Source of the DNA: Anseranas semipalmata | Lineage: Eukaryota > Chordata > Aves > Anseriformes > Anseranatidae | DNA length: 64,000 bases | Direction of reading: 5' to 3' | Assembly: GCA_013399115.1 (NCBI GenBank) | Contig: VXAA01003386.1 | Location: 749,889 to 813,888 of the forward strand | Part shown: positions 34,701 through 47,700 of the stretch, piece by piece | How positions within the stretch are numbered: position 1 is the stretch's first letter | How the letters are laid out: every line of letters starts with the position of its first letter | Program-made: the position numbers and the translations under genes | The notes under the pieces: model-generated | The model's input: the letters and a program-made list of their open reading frames with translations, nothing else | What the model was told of the DNA's origin: nothing | The model's database searches: none

Positions 34701-37700
34701 TTTAGCAATTTGTATATATTTTTAGTTCCTTTTCAGAGGATTAAGATGTCCTACTGAATTTTTGAGCTTGTCTTAAACCAAAGAGTATAATGAGCTGAAG
34801 ACAAATGTGGAAAACAGTAAGCATCAAGTAGGAGTCCAGGACAGATCAGTGATAATGATCAACAGCATCACCACTGTGCCCCTGTATGAGAAAGGTAGTA
34901 AATTCTACATTGCTGAGCTTGTTTCAAGGGTAGCTGGAAACCCATGCCAGGCAGTGATTTGAAACACTCTGAGAAGAAATAAAGGTAAACATAATTAACC
35001 AAAAATATATTTGCTAATATCAGTCTGATTTGGAAGGAAAGTAATCAATAAACACAAGGGCCAGAGTGTAGCTGGAGACAGCATGATAAAGAGCTCAAAA
35101 GGGCTGATGAGACAGGAATGCCTGGAAAAACTACAGCAGAGTTCAGTATCTCTAATCTTGAGGTTCTATGCAGATGTAATGGGATAAAGCTGTTCTGCAT
35201 GGTTTAGGTCAAGGAAGACTATTGTGCTTTCACTGATCAGTTAGTCGTGAATTAAAAATTCCTGAGGAAAAAGGCTTTTGTAATGGGGGAAAAACAATGT
35301 ATCAGTTGGTATTAGCAAAGAAGCAAAGAGCCTGGGAACGTGAATTGAGATGCCATTGCTTGACATTGCAACCGATCTGTAAGGGGGCAGGATATCAAGG
35401 AAACTTACGGCATAATTCCTGTTCCCATTTGTTCAGAACCACCCTTATGTGCTCCATGAAGACAAGGATCCATTTTTCAGAACAAAACAGGCCTTAGTTC
35501 AGACCTTGTGATATAACTGCTTTTCAGGCTGAGGCATTAAATTTGTTGCCATAGAAGTAGGTGACAGCTTCTTCTGTTTCTCCATTTAGGGTCTTGCTTT
35601 TCATCTTCTGGCTGCCTCTTCCTTATCTATTGTCCTTGATCTCCCTTCACACTGAATGGCCAGCTGGTATCATCCTGCACCAAAACACCTGCACTCTGCT
35701 GCTCTCATGAGAGCTGTTGGCAATGTATTTCCTGCAACAGTAAAATCTTTCAGGATGCCTGTCTGTTCAGCTGCTTTCCAGTGCAGCACTGAGGGACCAC
35801 AGGACACTGCTTGCTGTCTGTTGACACAAAACTTCAAGGCAGCCATAAAACAAATGCACTGTGGACAGGCAGCATGATCCAATCCAGTGAATAATGGCAA
35901 GGCACAGTGAAAAGTGACTAGCCTCACCAGAGACAAACATAAAGTCATTCCCTTAGGGCAAAGCTTAAAAGACTCGCATTGCTTCTTCATTCAGCTCAAG
36001 GTTCTTTCTTTTGCCATAATGAGTACTGATGTATATCTAAAGGGATCTTCTCTGCTTATCAATGTCTCCCTTGCTGCACATTCCACCTGAAGACTGGTCA
36101 TTTTTAATTCCTCACTGGATTTTTTCAGTGATAATCAAAAACAAATTTAACACATTAATAACATAAAAGATTAATCCCTCCATATATTAACAAGCATTAA
36201 TTCAGGAAGCCTTAATAATGTAAAATTGCTATAAAGCAAATACACCTACTATAAACATACACTGCCAGAACTAATGCACAGGTAACAGATGCATGTTTTA
36301 AGTGATTTCCTAAGGATTCCAACCTTTTAATCTCCTCCCCTAATTCTTTCATTCAGCCTCCACTACCACAGCATCTGATTGCCTCAAAACTTTATGTATT
36401 GTAATAGTTAGGAATAGCTCAAATGTAGCTTGCAACACTATTCATGAAAAGTGCTTAGAATCAACCACTATTTATATACCAGACCACAGGAACAGAACAC
36501 AGTACATAACAAAAGGAAAATCTGCAAAGCACAGTAGATAATCAAAAAATCAATAGAGGAACAGATAATACCACGATTTGAAAGAAAAGCAAACTAACAT
36601 GCTAGTTCCTTCGAACAAGGAAAATTAGTGTTTCTGCCACAGGTCATTATTACGTTTTATGCTGTTTCCTAAATTCATGATGTCAGTGTCCAGACTATTA
36701 TAAAAATATATTTACGCTATAGAAAATAGAGTGGGTTGAAAACTGTTTAACACTTTTTTCAAAAGCTAACTGTTCACAGAAAATAGTTTTTCTTTCCTAG
36801 ACAGTTTTTGGAGCTGAAAAAAATTAGTTTTTTTTTTTTTTCCAGGGATCTTCTTTTTTCCTCTTTATTTGGTTTTCTACCTCTGCTTGTCTTTGGCAAT
36901 GAACACAAACATCATGGGGAGGAAAAAAAAAAAGAGAGAAAACCAGAACTTACCCATTATTTACTTTTTGTTTGTTTGATTCCCAGAACATCCTGAAGAC
37001 TTCCAAAAATCTGTAAGAATTCAACACTGCCTCAAACTGAATGAGCTATTTTATGTTCAGCAGAGCAATACCATATCCAAAGAGCAAGCAGAGTGCTTAA
37101 AGGGTTGAGCAGTAGCACAGGGATTAGAAACACAAATTACCATTTCAAGAGACAACTGGCTGGCTAAGAGCAATTCCCATAGTGAGCATGGAAAGCACGA
37201 ATGATATTCCCTTTCCTGCTCCCTTTCTGAGTAGAATCTGGCTGGTTTTCCCAAAGATCAGTTGTGCTTTCCCTTCCTCTCTGTTTCTGCCTCTCCCTCT
37301 CCCTGCCTCCTATCATTTCCTGCTTCTTTCTGATTCTTACATAGAGAAGCTTCACACTTGTGCTGTATTCCCTCTACCTACTCGAAGCATGACAGGAGAT
37401 ACAGGAACAAAAGATGTGTAGCCTCATCTAAACTTTGTGGCATTGCTACTCCAAATTCTTCACAAATAAAACTAACAAAACTCTTCAGAAGATACTGCTA
37501 TCAGCTAGTGACTAACGTATGTTCCACCATTCAACATTTAATTACCTTTAAAGAAGGATTTGTCAGACATTGTTACTACTCTAATGGAACACATCTAATT
37601 TTTTAATTGGTGGAAAATCAGCCATTAAGGAATATGGAACGTCTAATTTTCCAATTAAATTCTGCTATAGTTTGGAACATGTTTTTATTGTACAGAGATG

Positions 37701-40700
37701 TGCCTAGCTGCCTGAATATTATTTGAACAACAGGCAGAAAGGTATATTCTTGAGCTATTCTAATAGCTCATACTAATGATCACCTGTTTCTCCTATGCAA
37801 ATTGACACAGGTTTGCTTTGCCCCTGTATCAATAATCAATAGCAAGAATGAAAGATGACCAATGTGAAAGACACTGCAGAAAGCTGAAGTGAAAAATGGG
37901 TGAGCCCATTCTAATAAGTAAGCAAAGACAGACTGACCTTACAATTTAATGGAAACTACATGATAACAGCAACAAAGACTTGCCAGTGACAAAGATCAAG
38001 AGGGACACTTGTGATCAGTCATTGCTCAGTTGAGCTCCTTGCTGCAGCTTTCCAATGAAGTTGTCTTGCAATGAATAGCATGTGATGAAGATGTCAGATG
38101 ATATCTGTTCACAGGCCACGCTCTTTGCATATCATTTTCCTTCTCATGCTTTCACAAAGCATGCCAGTGACATGAAAAACAGGAAAGAAGAACAGATACT
38201 ACTTCTCTGTGTGCCTGCCTTTATTTTTACCCTTAAATGATGGAAATTAAAATTGGATCCTTGCTTTGGTTTCATTCCACAGGGGTGTGGGGTGCAGAGA
38301 GGGAGATGATTCCAGCACAATAATGTTTGATTTTATCCCCCTGCTCATAGCAGAAAGGGCTGCAGAAGATTCCCGTAAAATCCAATTTCAGAAAAAACGA
38401 TCTTCAGTAATTTACACACAAACTCTTCTGAGATTTCAGGGTCTTTGCAAAGGAAGAAAAAGGTATCCTTAAGTATGTCTTATACGAGAAGAACATACCA
38501 CTGTGTTTGACTCAACAAAGCCAAAACCAAACAAAACCCTGTGCTAGCCCCTAGGTTACACTGTTACTCTCCAAGAGTATTCTGAGATGAGATAAAACAA
38601 TTCAGTTTAGCTGAAACCATTCTGAATATTGCCTCTTATCCATATGCTTCAATTGAGATTTCTTACTGGTTTTGTTTCTAAAAGATTGTGTACTTTGTAA
38701 TGGACAGGCAAGCTCATTCTTAAAGTCACCAGTAAGAAGAAGCAACTCACATTTTCCTAATGCAAAGGAAAAAAAAAATCCCACAAGCATGGAATTAGAC
38801 ACATACATACATATATGCCTGACATGCTCTGACTTTGAATCTAAAAAAACAGGTATAGTCTAATAGCTTTAGTTCCCTGTACCTTAGGATGCTGAAACAA
38901 ATACAGTTCTAACATTCTGCCTACATACACTCACGGCTAGGATGATTCACAGTCACACAGTTGCTATATCAAGACTAGTGAACATACACAATCACATGGA
39001 CTTCACAGCAGTGCCCATCACCCAAGTGTCCAGGACAAACCTTTTCTTCTTTCTGACAGATGTTCCACTCTCACGCCATGCTGTTTGCTTTTTCTTACAT
39101 TCATTTCTGAAGCAATGTTCCCTAGATGGTCTTTCCAGCTCATATGGGGACTCTCAAGAGCACAGACTTACTGACTTTGTCCATAGGTATACCATATGGC
39201 AAACGGAATTAAAATGAACCATGACAATTATTACTTGCAAGCTAAGACAAAGAACTTGAAACATCTCCAGGTGCTGAGCATTAATGCAATGTTCTTTGTT
39301 ATCTGTTGATGACTGATCAGAAAAAGGACAAAAAGAAAGTGGACTGTACATTTCAGACGTTCTATTGGAACAACAAATATGAACTCAAACTAACAATTCC
39401 TGAACTTCTGATGAAAGAGAAAACTCTGTTTTTTAACTGTATCTAAAGGAAGGGATGGTTGCATTGTATAGTATCATTCATGAGGACTGGAATATATCAC
39501 TTTTACCCCAAAAGTTAAGCATGGAGAGGTTACAAGAAAGGCTTATAACCTCTGGAACTACTGTTTGGTATGTCAGAGTCTTAACTCGGAACATTGCACA
39601 AGTTGGTACTAGGCTCTGTTTGGGCCTAGTTATTACCTCAAGCAATTACACAACATATTATACGCATGTTGAGGATCTAATTTTGATTCATTTTTCTCTC
39701 AAATATGTTCTTATATTGTGTGTATCTGGTAACTGTAAATGGTGCACGTTTGTGTCAAGAAACCTACACAAGTACATTCAAAGGCAAAAGAGACTTACCA
39801 AACTAAATCTCTGCAGGTATTTTGATACTTTCAAGAAAAAAATCAGGTTTCTGGCCAAATTAAGGACGATTATTTCCATGCTCCAAACAGATGCCAGGCA
39901 CCTATGTAACACGTTACAAGATAGTTTCAGTAACATTGTTAATCAATGAAAATTTTGTTACAAATCTTCTTATTGCACCAATTTCCAAAGAAGTCAGAAA
40001 TTATATTCTACAATATACCATATATTCTCCAATAGTTACTAACATCTGTTTCCACTGTTGTGTAGAAGTGCTGAGATGAAATTTTCATTTTTGTGGCATA
40101 AGAGGCTCTCAGTCCACCACACTCTAATTTGGGCAGTGATTGAACTATCACTTACTATATCTGTAAGTCAATAGTGCAGTAAGGCCCCGGTTGTCAGCAA
40201 ATTATAAATAATAAGAAAGCAACACAGTATTGATTTCTGTTTCATCACAAAATATTTATGATTTGTTCATCAGAACTCATACAGATATAAAACAAATTAT
40301 CATAGAAGTTTCAGTATCATAATAAGTAATCTAAGAAACAGCAGGGCCTTGGGGAGGGCATGAACTGCCTTTTTGTTCTGTGCAGCTCCTACAAATTGTA
40401 TCTTGACCAAAGGATTCTATGCAGCATCCTAAAAACTAACAAGAAGTAGCAACACTTCTGGTCATTACATATTCCACCCCTTTAGAAAACAAACAAACAA
40501 AATGCTATGCACAAGAAGTAGCAGAAATACAGTCGATAATGAGCCAGAACTCAAACACTAGAAATAGAAGAACATTGCCTTTATTTCTTCTGATTTCTTG
40601 CTAAGGAAATGCCAGGCCACCCGGAGAACTACAAAATTCAACTTCAGCAGAAGCCAGCACTTAACGACTACAACCCAGCAGGCTTATTCAATACTGCTTC

Positions 40701-40850
40701 ATTTCCCCACCCACCCCCACAAGGGCGGTGTACGACCATACCCCTTGAAAACCACTTGTTTACCTCTTGGCCCTCTGAAATCAGTGTCAGCTATGCTAAT
40801 GGGGCCTAGATTTCACCCAGATTTGGCAAAGTAACAGCTGGAAGGAAAAT
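31760..40850. other. Intergenic region between BIRC7 and YTHDF1
   Basis: About 9 kb of AT-rich DNA between two divergent promoters. ORFs are short apart from a 164-codon one at 39455-39949, which matches no family I know. A homeodomain-type TAAT cluster lies at about 36130-36220. No exon pairs, RNA genes or complete mobile elements were recognised. Confidence 0.65.
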
Positions 40851-41100
40851 AAAATGAATTAACCTGATAAAAAACCATGGCGAGAGCAGCTGCAGCCAGC
40901 AGCTAGGCTGGTTGTGATCCTCCACCAGCGGCTCCCTTTGGCGCCCTGCTCTATAGCAGACAGCTCTCGCACAGCCGTGGCGGCCGGCCCCTCCGGCGGC
41001 CTGCCCTCCGCCGCCGTTTCCTCACGGGTCTGACCCAAGCGGACCCACATGCCGGTGCCAGCCCCACGGCTCACGGGGACCAGGCGCAACCGTGTGACTT

Positions 41101-41512
41101 NNNNNNNNNNNNNNNNNNNNNNNNNNNNNNNNNNNNNNNNNNNNNNNNNNNNNNNNNNNNNNNNNNNNNNNNNNNNNNNNNNNNNNNNNNNNNNNNNNNN
41201 NNNNNNNNNNNNNNNNNNNNNNNNNNNNNNNNNNNNNNNNNNNNNNNNNNNNNNNNNNNNNNNNNNNNNNNNNNNNNNNNNNNNNNNNNNNNNNNNNNNN
41301 NNNNNNNNNNNNNNNNNNNNNNNNNNNNNNNNNNNNNNNNNNNNNNNNNNNNNNNNNNNNNNNNNNNNNNNNNNNNNNNNNNNNNNNNNNNNNNNNNNNN
41401 NNNNNNNNNNNNNNNNNNNNNNNNNNNNNNNNNNNNNNNNNNNNNNNNNNNNNNNNNNNNNNNNNNNNNNNNNNNNNNNNNNNNNNNNNNNNNNNNNNNN
41501 NNNNNNNNNNNN
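41101..41512. other. Assembly gap (412 N)
   Basis: A run of N inside the CpG island. ORFs drawn through it are artefacts. The true length of the missing GC-rich DNA is unknown. Confidence 0.99.
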
Positions 41513-41741
41513 GGCGCCGGCCTACCATCCCCCGGGCCCCCTGAGGAAACGCCGAGCGGCGGCGCGCGGGCCAGCGGGCCCCTTTCCCTCCCCCCCTCGG
41601 CCCCGGCCCCATCCCCTCCTCGGCCGCCGCCTGAGGGGAGAGGCGCCGCCGCCAGGCCCCGGAGCTCCGCGCCCCGCCGAGCGGCCCTGCCTCCTCCTCC
41701 CCCGGCCCTCTGCGAAACCACGGCGGCCCCGTACATGAATT

Positions 41742-41768
41742 ATGTCTGCCACAAGCGTTGACCCTCAG
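41742..41768 (+). CDS. YTHDF1: YTHDF1 exon 1 coding part
   Basis: Nine codons, MSATSVDPQ, before cag|gtaagc. The start has A at -3 but T at +4, so its context is moderate. An overlapping upstream ATG lies 7 bases before it. The 5' UTR continues upstream at least to the gap edge at 41513. Confidence 0.95.
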
Positions 41769-44700
41769 GTAAGCGGCGAAGCGCGGCGCGGGGCCTGCCT
41801 CCTGCCCGCCGCCCGGTGCGCGCCTCTGGCCCGGGCGAGGCTTTGCGCTCCCTCTCGGCTCCGCCGGAGCTTCGTCTTCCTCGGGCACTTCCCCCGTGGG
41901 CACAGCACGTTCCCGCTGCAGCGTGGGAGCAGTGGCCATTTCTGAGCAGGGCCGGGGCTGAGTGATCGGTGAAGCGCACGCCTCAGCCCCGGTTAAACAA
42001 ACCTCAGGATGTCGCTCGCAATTTCTTGTGAGACTCTCGTCCTGCCCCATCAGCTATGTGTTTTGCGGTAACAATATAAGAGTTTTGGCAAAACTGACTT
42101 TTTTGTTTCCTTTTTTTTTTTTTTCTTTTCATTTACCCAATCGTGTGCCATGGCTTTCCAGAGACCGAAAGGACAGGACAATAAAGGTGAGGATCATGCT
42201 GACATCTTGCCTTTGAAATTGTTACTGTAAGAGTTGAATTATACAGATACCTGTAGGTTAGCAAAAAAGTGTTGCTCTTAGTCTCTGTGAATAATGCATG
42301 GAGCAAAGAAAGTTGTGCTTTGTTTCAAAAATACATAACTCTTACTCAGGTTGAGTTTGCTTGCATCCCACTTAATGCTGCAGAGTTTACAGTGGGAAGA
42401 AATACATGTTAGTACTAAGCATGCTTATAATAATGTTCTTAATTTTGTTAAAATAACATATTTCCATGCAAAATTATGAAGATAGGCCTGTTCAATGTAT
42501 ATATTTTTACATACTTTTGTTTGGTCTTCTCCTGCTATATGAATATAATTCTGTTACTGGACTGCTGTTGACTGTATATGTACTGGCTTTCATAAATAAG
42601 CCTGCAAACCTAACTATTTTTCTTAATTTAAAATTCCTTAAATAATTAACTGCTGGAAATACTAAGCTTTTTATAATGCCTATGCTTCATTTGAATTTTA
42701 ATTTCAGTAACAAGTCATTCAAGAAAATACCCCAATTCATGACATGATAGCTAGTAAGAGTGTAAATGTTTAAGTTTTGAAACTAGCAGTGTCTTTCAAC
42801 TCATAAATGCTTTTAAATTTATCTTAACTTGCCTTAAAAATCCAGCTGTCTCTAATCACAAGAAGTTTGACACTGTTTCCTATGTTTGCATACACTCTTT
42901 TGCCTCTACTCTCCTTGGCAAACTTTCTGGAAATATTCTCATAAATTCTCAGACTTGCTTGCTAAACATTGTATTTTGTGTAGCTTTAGTTTAGTTTATC
43001 TGTTCTGTGAAATAGTAGCTGCATTTTCCTATCATGTAATTTATTTGACCTTATTTTTGTAAATTTAAAACAAAGGAAATTATTTGATGTAACCTAATAA
43101 CAGTTTTGCTTTTGTATATCTTTCAGTAATGGGTTTTGAATGCTTTTCACATATTAGCTTATGCATAAGTAGGCTTTTGATTAAGGCAAATATCTGTATT
43201 TTAAGCATTTAAAAGATGAGACTTAAATTTTGCCTGAAAATGTCAGAATATCAAGGCACTCAGCAGTCATTATTTTATAATTAAATGTAACCTCACCTGA
43301 TCTCAATTTAGCCAACTTAACTTAAGCAGTAAACATCACATACTGGGAAAACTGTGAATTAGTTTGAGAGTTCTAATTATGGACCAGAACATCTGATGTT
43401 GTTTCCTAATATTTTTCACAAACTTGTTGTGAAGAACTATTATTTTTCGGTTCAGAGGTATTTCACAGGGGTTGTCTATTCCCTCATTCCTAGAAAAGCT
43501 TGGGTTTTTAAACTTATTCAAGTTTAGTTTTGTAAACAATAATACAAAGAGAAACTGTGTGGGGACAGAAGTTATCCCTTTAAGATTCTTCATGCTGTGA
43601 AGAAGTATAGCTTTTCATAAAATAATATAAAATAGAGCTGTTTACTGGAATGCTATGAAGCAGCATTATAATGTGTTGTAACTTTTTTTCCAGTGCAAAA
43701 TGGTTCATTACATCAGAAGGATACAGTTCATGACAACGATTTTGAACCTTACCTTTCTGGGCAGTCAAATCAGGTTAGTGTATTTTTAACTTAATTTTTT
43801 TTTTCTTCCTAGGCATGTTGTTGGCACTCAATTCATAGGATGTGTTGAGGGAGCAAATTCCTTAAATAGAAACGGAAAAGAAGTGACTAGCATATTGTGT
43901 TACTTTTTAATACAACGAGTGCTTGTGCTTACAAAACTAATATTACTGTGCATATCCAGATGGCCACAAGTGAACATGAAGTTAATGCTCCAGCTAGTGT
44001 CTGCTGATTGCTCCTCAAGTTACAGGTTATTGATATAGTTGGACTGTGACACGCTATTTGGTCTTACAGTTCTTTTATAGATGAGTTACGTGTGGGTGTC
44101 TGGAGGTTCTGCTTTTGGGGTCTCCTGATTTGCCTTTTGAATAATTCTGGATATTGCCTTAGTGAAAATTTGGATATTGCTCTTGAGAAAAGATTGCAGA
44201 GATATCCTGCTTGCTTTATACACTTGTGCAAATACTGCTCTTCTTTTGTGTCCTCTGAAGTATCTTAAGACTTAAAGATTTATTGTTTTAAGAGTAAGGC
44301 ACTGTAATGCAAACTCTGAATATAATTCAGTTCATTATAATGTACTTTAAATCAACATCCAGGACTTAAGTAGCATTGTAATTGAAAATATCTTCTCATT
44401 CAAGTAATTTTTGACTTAACATTCAAATTTTTTGAAGTGAACAAAATGTTTAGAAACTGGAGATGCAAAAAGTTTCCTTTCACGCATAAAATACTGCTTC
44501 AGAAAGAGAGGCCTGGCAGAGGTACATTATTATTTCTTGGCAGAAAGGATGGATGGTATGTTTTAAAAAGTAAATCTATAATTCAGCCTGAAGCTGATAG
44601 ATGCCACTGTTAATATTGGTGACATCGTTGAACTTGCTGGCAAAAGGACATTCATCTACATGCTTAAAAAGAGAAAAAGAGGAAGAAAGAAAACACATAA

Positions 44701-47700
44701 TGTTGTGTTTCGTTTGAGGAAATTGTGATTTAATTTTGAACACTGGAGCAAACCATATAAATTCCAGTGCTGTGCACTGGTTACCCTTCAGGGTGTATTA
44801 AGCATTGTGTTAGGGCAACCCTATACACTGAACTGTGTTACAAATTTGTTTTGGATCATAGCAGCTTTCAGAAAGCTGCAAACTGTAGCACAGTATAGAT
44901 ACACCTGAGCTCGTTTCCATCCTGGGAGCAATCTAGACACACCATTGTGGAAGCTGGGACAAATGCATATAGGGCAACATGGATTGTCTTAGCTCTGCAC
45001 TGTGTGGATTCTGGCTCCTGAGCTAGGTTTGATAGTCCTGTGCAACATAGGCGCATGCTCCAGACTTACACAAAGTTAAAATCATTTAACAGGAAGCACA
45101 CCCTGTTCTCTGGGAAGGATCAGTGTACTGTGGCAGGTATAAAAGCAGAAAAATTTGTGGAAAAAATGAAGTAAAATTTTTTCATGCAAAATTAATTTTG
45201 AAAGAGATCAAGGTTGTATCCTTTCTCAGATTTCTTGAAATCCCACTTCATTACATTTGTATGTAACTTTTACTTACTTGAAAACAAGGTGTTTTGTAAT
45301 GTGAAATATACTGAATATTAAACTTCATGTAGACAAAAATCAAACACTATCATATTTAATTTCTAGGAAATGTATTTGCCTTAGTTGTCAACAAGCCCAG
45401 TTATTAGGTTTAAAATGGAAAAGTTACTATGACATAGAATTTTCATAATTCTAATAAAGTTTAGATACATTACTGCATAGCTCCATTGACTGGTTTATTT
45501 ATGCTGTAACAAGAAGTTGGCGTGCTGCAAGAGCCAATCGTGTAGGTGGTCTTACAGCTCAAATGGAAAGTGACAGTAGCATTAAATAGGACTCTGAGAT
45601 TTTTGTAGTGAAGACAGCCATGTTTCTGAACAAAGCCTTATCTAGTTATTCACTCAGACTTATTCAGCCCTTTAATTTACTGTAAAATACAGGTAATGTA
45701 CAAAAAAGACTTGAAACTGAATATTTTTAAAAATACTTTAAAAAAATTTAAACCTTCTGCTGACACAAATGTGTATTTAACATCAAAAATCAAATGTAGG
45801 TTGATAATATTGTGTTAAAATTAATCTTTTAAAATTACAAGTTAGTCTTTATAATGAGTAATAAGTATGTTACATAATTAGATAAAACGTAGTTGTCTTC
45901 CATCTTTCTGTTGGAAACTGCACCTCATTAGGGGTCTAGTGTCCAAGTAGCAGTAGTTAATGCAGATCAAATTCAAGGTGTGATAGCTCTTTGTTATTAA
46001 GTACACTAAAAGTACTTTTAAGTGAAAGGTAACTGAGTGTATGGTTTTCATACACAGTTGTACTGAAAGCAAGGAAGGCAGTTGCCATGTACTGTCAGCC
46101 AGAACCAAAAGATTTTTTTTGTGACAGTGTATTACCAGCAATGAGAGTACTTTGGGAGAAAGAAAGATTCCCTTCCTAATTAACACAATGTTGTGTTTTG
46201 TTTTGTTTTGTTTTTTAAAAAAAAAAAAAAAAAGGAAGGGTGCAGAAAGGTCAAGGATAAATTTGTTGAAATGAATGTAATGCTGTTGCAGTGTAGGATT
46301 TCTGTCAGGGTTGCTCTTACATGCTCTGGCATAAAGCCAGTCAAAGTAGATTGAATGCTTTGTAAAGATGTCTGCTGAAACTTTCCCTTAATATTGTTAG
46401 AATCCTTGTGGACACTTTACAGACTGTTTACAGGAGGTGATAGTCTCAGGAATTGTCTAGAATCCTTCAGCAGAAATACTTCAGGACAAAACACCTGCTT
46501 TCTCTAGATTTACTTTTCCTGATCTTAAGAAATTCTTTATCTGAGGAATATAAAAAGATAAGTGTCTCATAAGAACTATTTGTCACCCCCCCNTTTGCCC
46601 CCCCCCCCCCCCAACATTTGTTTCTACATTTTTCTTATGTTAACAACTTAAGAAATAAGTTGTTGATATCAGTTGATATCAATCACAATGTAAAGTCTCC
46701 CAGAAAAAATGATATTTTCATATGCTAAATATTGATTCTTTTGGCTTGGAAATCTTAGAAAATGTAATGCATTTTAAAGGATCTTGTTATAGGAAGGTAG
46801 ATGGCGTACCTCTTGTTAATGATAGAATTTGCACGTGAAGACAGCATGAGTAGTGGCAGAAATGATGTCTTTTGAATCAGTAGTGTTGGAGGTAGGCTGT
46901 TGAAATCTTGGTAGCGGTTGCAGTGGTGTATGTAAGTCTGGATGGCATTTTATGTTGTTCTTTATATGGAAAGTAAGGATTTTACTTCAGGTGTCATGGA
47001 AGGGAGTCAATAAAAAATGAGGAATTAAATTGACTCTTTAATTTATCAGTTGGGTATCGTACTCATCTGCAGCAAGGAGTCTTAGCTTATTCAGAAAATG
47101 AAGTAAAAAGGAATAATCTTATGTTTGGAAAAATGACTGAAGTTCCAGTGCAGTTTTGCTGACTTTGCAGAGGATATTTGTTCAAGATTGGAATCTTGCA
47201 GTTTGAAAGAAATCTTAGTTCCTTTTCTGAAAATCTTTCTCAGTGAGGAAGGAAAGACTAGCTACTGTTCAACTCATTAATGGGAGATGTTGACTTTCCC
47301 TCCCCCTTGCTGGTAATTACATTTAGAGTGTTGTTTTGGAAGGTCTCCAACAGCTAGGCTTCAAGCTTATTTAAAGAATAAAACCTATTTTAGAATATTC
47401 TGTGTTTATTCTTCTGCGTTGTTGAATGAGAAACGTATTGAATGTTTCAAAATAAGGTGTCCACTGAAGATTTAAAGTGGAAGAAAAGGCTTTTCAACCT
47501 GGTCTAAAAAAACAGTTGAGAGGGAGAAAGGGAGGAAAAAGTAGAACTTTGGAGAGGGACTTGCTGGTTTATAAGAAGTCAGTCTGTTATTTCATAGAGT
47601 GGAAATGATGGCCTGTTTGGAAGGAGAGTCTGAAGCAGCCTTGCACATTTGTAACTTTACTACTGAGGGAGGAAGAGACTTTCAGAAATGATTGGATAGG

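Larger units (their letters stand above)
40900..41990. promoter_or_regulatory. YTHDF1: YTHDF1 CpG-island promoter
   Basis: GC- and CpG-rich on both sides of an assembly gap (for example ggcggccggcccctccggcgg near 40979 and gagcggcggcgcgcgggcc near 41552), extending through exon 1 into intron 1. It is a TATA-less, housekeeping-type promoter. The transcription start probably lies in or next to the gap. Confidence 0.85.

Noticed and set aside
35656..35990. Overlapping ORFs on both strands (73 and 106 codons)
   Set aside because: Mutual shadows with no recognisable domain, repeat or splice structure.
41022..42050. Long ORFs of 221-342 codons on both strands across the YTHDF1 promoter
   Set aside because: They run through 412 N and GC-rich DNA where stops are rare; the translated X stretch carries no information.
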